Shown here one piece after another: positions 61,500-64,000 of a DNA stretch of 64,000 bases (positions within the stretch are counted from its first letter, which is position 1; every line of letters begins with the position of its first letter). Under the pieces are notes generated by a model. It saw only the letters and a program-made list of their open reading frames with translations, had not been told where the DNA came from and ran no database searches. The position numbers and the translations under genes were made by a program. This DNA comes from Vibrio sp. Y2-5 (GTDB taxonomy: Bacteria > Pseudomonadota > Gammaproteobacteria > Enterobacterales > Vibrionaceae): assembly GCF_014596725.1 (NCBI RefSeq), contig NZ_JACVEG010000012.1, forward strand, positions 22,013 through 86,012, read 5' to 3'.

Positions 61500-64000
61500 C
61501 TAACCGTTAATATTAGGGCCTAACCATTTTTCGGCTTCAAGGATATCCCAACCTTTACGCTCTGAGTAACTCTTAACCTGATCATCTTGGATCTGAGCAA
61601 CAGCAAAATAGCGGGAATCAGGATGTGAGAAATACCAGCCAGAAACAGATGCACCCGGCATCATGGCGTAACTGGTTGTCAGTTCCATACCTATTTTCTC
61701 TTGCACACCTAACAATTCCCAGATTGCACCTTTCTCTGTATGTTCAGGACACGCTGCATAACCCGGAGCTGGACGGATACCCTGATACTTTTCGCGAATC
61801 AAATCTTCGTTACTTAGATTTTCATCAGGAGCATAACCCCAAATCTCAGTACGCACTTTCTTGTGCAGATACTCAGCAAAAGCTTCTGCCAAACGGTCAG
61901 CAACCGCTTGAACCATGATCGCGTTGTAATCGTCACCTTTGGCTTTGAAATCGTCAGCCAGTTCACGCTCGCCAATACCGCCCGTCACAGCAAACATACC
62001 TACCCAGTCTTGTTTGCCACTGTGTTTAGACGCCACAAAATCGGATAGACAGTAGTTTGCACCTTTTGGCTTCTCGGTTTGCTGACGCAAGTTATGCAGC
62101 ACTTTAATCACTTGTTGGCGTGATTCATCCGCATACACTTCAATATCATCATCCACACTTGCCGCAGGGAACAGACCACAAATACCGTTCGCCTTCATAA
62201 GCCCTTCGGTTTCGATACGGTCAATCCAGTCATTCGCATCTTTGAACAGCTTACGAGCCTCTTCCCCGACCAACTCATGGTCAAGAATTGCAGGATATTT
62301 TCCAGACAGAGACCAAGTCATAAAGAATGGCGTCCAGTCGATGTACTGACGTAAGACAGAAACATCAAAATCTTTAAACACATGAATACCCGGTTTTACC
62401 GGTGCCGGTGGTGTGTATGTTTGCCAATCAATTGCAGCCTTGTTTGCTCGGGCTTGTTCTAAAGTCACAGGACGACTTTTCGGCTTTTTACGTGCGTGCT
62501 GCTCACGAGTTCTTTCGTAATCAAGGTTCAGACGCTCAATAAATTCAGGACGACGTTCATCAGAAAGTAATGCTGAACATACGCCAACCGCGCGTGATGC
62601 GTTGTTTACATACACGACTGGCTGATGATAGTTCTGTTCGATTTTAACCGCCGTATGCGCCTTTGATGTGGTTGCGCCACCAATCAGTAGTGGTAACTCA
62701 AATCCTTGGCGTTCCATCTCTTTCGCCACGTGAACCATTTCGTCCAAAGATGGGGTAATTAAACCAGACAGACCGATAATATCGACATTCTGTTCGCGAG
62801 CGACTTTTAGGATTGTTTCACACGGAACCATCACGCCAAGGTCGATGATTTCATAGTTGTTACATTGCAGTACCACTCCCACGATATTCTTACCGATATC
62901 GTGTACATCGCCTTTCACGGTTGCTAACAAGATTTTACCGTTGGTCGAGCCAGCCTGCTTCATTGCGTTAATATATGGTTCTAAATAAGCCACAGCTTGC
63001 TTCATAACCCGAGCAGACTTCACCACCTGTGGCAGGAACATTTTCCCTTCACCAAACAAATCACCGACGACATTCATACCGTCCATTAATGGACCTTCGA
63101 TCACTTCAAGAGGCTTGGTCGCTTTGGCTCTCGCTTCTTCAGTATCTTCAACAATGAATTCGGTAATACCTTTAACAAGTGCGTGTTCTAAACGCTTTTC
63201 AACTGGCCAAGTGCGCCATTCCAGTAAAGAGGCATCTTCCTCTTTGCCAACAGCATTCTCACGGTACTCTTCAGCGATTTCCAACAGACGCTCTGTGGCA
63301 CCGTCATCGCGGTTTAAAATGACATCTTCTACCGCATTACGCAGTTTCTCTGGCACGTTATCGTATATCTCTAACTGACCCGCGTTTACGATGCCCATAT
63401 CCATACCATTCTTAAAACAGTGGTATAAGAACACCGCATGGATAGCTTCACGTACGTAGTTGTTACCGCGGAAAGAGAAAGAGACGTTAGACACACCACC
63501 TGAAATCATTGCATGTGGAAGTTCGCGTTTGATATCTGCAACGGCGTTGATGAAATCGAGAGCATAGTTGTTGTGTTCATCAATACCGGTTGCAACAGCA
63601 AAGATGTTCGGATCGAAAATAATATCTTCCGCAGGAAAACCCACTTGATCGACAAGAATATGATAGGCGCGGCGACAGATTTCGATCTTACGTTCACGAG
63701 TATCCGCTTGCCCTACTTCATCAAACGCCATAACGATAACGGCTGCGCCATAACGACGAACCAATTTCGCTTGATGAATAAACTTCTCTTCGCCTTCTTT
63801 TAGCGAAATCGAGTTAACGATCCCTTTGCCCTGAATACATTTCAGACCAGCTTCAATCACTTCCCACTTCGATGAGTCAACCATGATTGGCACTTTCGAA
63901 ATTTCTGGCTCTGATGCACACAGCTTAAGGAATCTCTCCATACAAGCCATCGCATCCAACATGCCTTCATCCATGTTGATGTCAATGATCTGTGCGCCAT
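61500..64000 (-). CDS. metH: Cobalamin-dependent methionine synthase MetH (partial, 5' end outside window)
   Basis: About 832 C-terminal residues of a roughly 1225-residue enzyme that moves methyl from methyltetrahydrofolate to homocysteine. The frame is open through 64000 and the first codons read GAQIIDINMDEG, the pterin-binding domain. Counting from the internal Met at 63974, the pterin domain runs to about 240, the cobalamin cap and Rossmann domains follow (DVHDIG with the axial His near 358), then the AdoMet reactivation domain with GYAACPEHTEK. The homocysteine domain lies outside the window. Confidence 0.97.
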   Translation of the reverse strand, partial: GAQIIDINMDEGMLDAMACMERFLKLCASEPEISKVPIMVDSSKWEVIEAGLKCIQGKGIVNSISLKEGEEKFIHQAKLVRRYGAAVIVMAFDEVGQADTRERKIEICRRAYHILVDQVGFPAEDIIFDPNIFAVATGIDEHNNYALDFINAVADIKRELPHAMISGGVSNVSFSFRGNNYVREAIHAVFLYHCFKNGMDMGIVNAGQLEIYDNVPEKLRNAVEDVILNRDDGATERLLEIAEEYRENAVGKEEDASLLEWRTWPVEKRLEHALVKGITEFIVEDTEEARAKATKPLEVIEGPLMDGMNVVGDLFGEGKMFLPQVVKSARVMKQAVAYLEPYINAMKQAGSTNGKILLATVKGDVHDIGKNIVGVVLQCNNYEIIDLGVMVPCETILKVAREQNVDIIGLSGLITPSLDEMVHVAKEMERQGFELPLLIGGATTSKAHTAVKIEQNYHQPVVYVNNASRAVGVCSALLSDERRPEFIERLNLDYERTREQHARKKPKSRPVTLEQARANKAAIDWQTYTPPAPVKPGIHVFKDFDVSVLRQYIDWTPFFMTWSLSGKYPAILDHELVGEEARKLFKDANDWIDRIETEGLMKANGICGLFPAASVDDDIEVYADESRQQVIKVLHNLRQQTEKPKGANYCLSDFVASKHSGKQDWVGMFAVTGGIGERELADDFKAKGDDYNAIMVQAVADRLAEAFAEYLHKKVRTEIWGYAPDENLSNEDLIREKYQGIRPAPGYAACPEHTEKGAIWELLGVQEKIGMELTTSYAMMPGASVSGWYFSHPDSRYFAVAQIQDDQVKSYSERKGWDILEAEKWLGPNING

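Noticed and set aside
1..64000. CRISPR arrays, prophage genes, insertion sequences, toxin-antitoxin pairs
   Set aside because: Scanned for regularly spaced repeats, transposases, integrases and paired small genes; none was found.

Overview
The window is chromosomal core DNA of a gammaproteobacterium, almost certainly a Vibrio or close Vibrionaceae relative. The evidence is gene order: lptD-surA-pdxA-rsmA-apaG-apaH with djlA divergent, argR next to mdh, a complete MSHA pilus locus between csrD (mshH) and mreBCD, and the run ssb-qstR-galU-uvrA-pglL-aminotransferase-lysC-metH. I see no insertion sequence, integrase, prophage, CRISPR array or toxin-antitoxin pair. The species cannot be fixed from this sequence.

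Layout. 1-8.1 kb: tRNA-Asn(GTT), djlA, then the envelope and housekeeping run lptD to apaH. 8.1-9.9 kb: folA behind the ThrE-type exporter pair yjjP/yjjB on the minus strand. 10-12 kb: rplU-rpmA-obgE on the minus strand. 12.3-15.1 kb: ispB, mdh, argR. 15.4-20.2 kb: a TAXI-type TRAP transporter (binding protein plus fused permease), a universal stress protein and a tandem DUF2061 membrane protein. 20.2-24 kb: an orphan galactose-binding-fold protein, rraB, tldD and a nitrilase-family amidase. 24-32.5 kb: yhdP, rng, maf, mreD, mreC, mreB, all minus strand. 32.7-50.9 kb: the MSHA type IV pilus locus, transcribed csrD/mshH, mshI, J, K, L, M, N, E, G, B, A, C, D, O, P, Q, with no mshF in its usual place. 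51-58.4 kb: ssb (minus), then qstR, galU, uvrA and a PglL-type O-oligosaccharyltransferase (plus). 58.4-64 kb: a class V aminotransferase (minus), a lysine riboswitch driving lysC (plus), and the 3' two thirds of metH (minus, cut by the window end).

How the genes work together. Outer-membrane biogenesis is served by LptD and SurA, and probably by YhdP, a candidate inter-membrane lipid carrier. Cell shape is served by MreBCD. The MSHA locus holds a full pilus machine: secretin MshL, alignment proteins MshI/J/K/M/N, ATPase MshE with a c-di-GMP-binding N-terminus, platform MshG, major pilin MshA, minor pilins B/C/D/O/P, and the very large MshQ. CsrD/MshH at its head is a degenerate GGDEF-EAL regulator. 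QstR links the next segment to competence and type VI secretion control in known vibrios.

I did not find a clearly undescribed system. The points most worth a second look are an unassigned intrinsic terminator upstream of the rplU promoter, a Fur-like box before the DUF2061 gene, the missing mshF, a 14-bp hairpin after the major pilin gene, and the orphan galactose-binding-domain protein.
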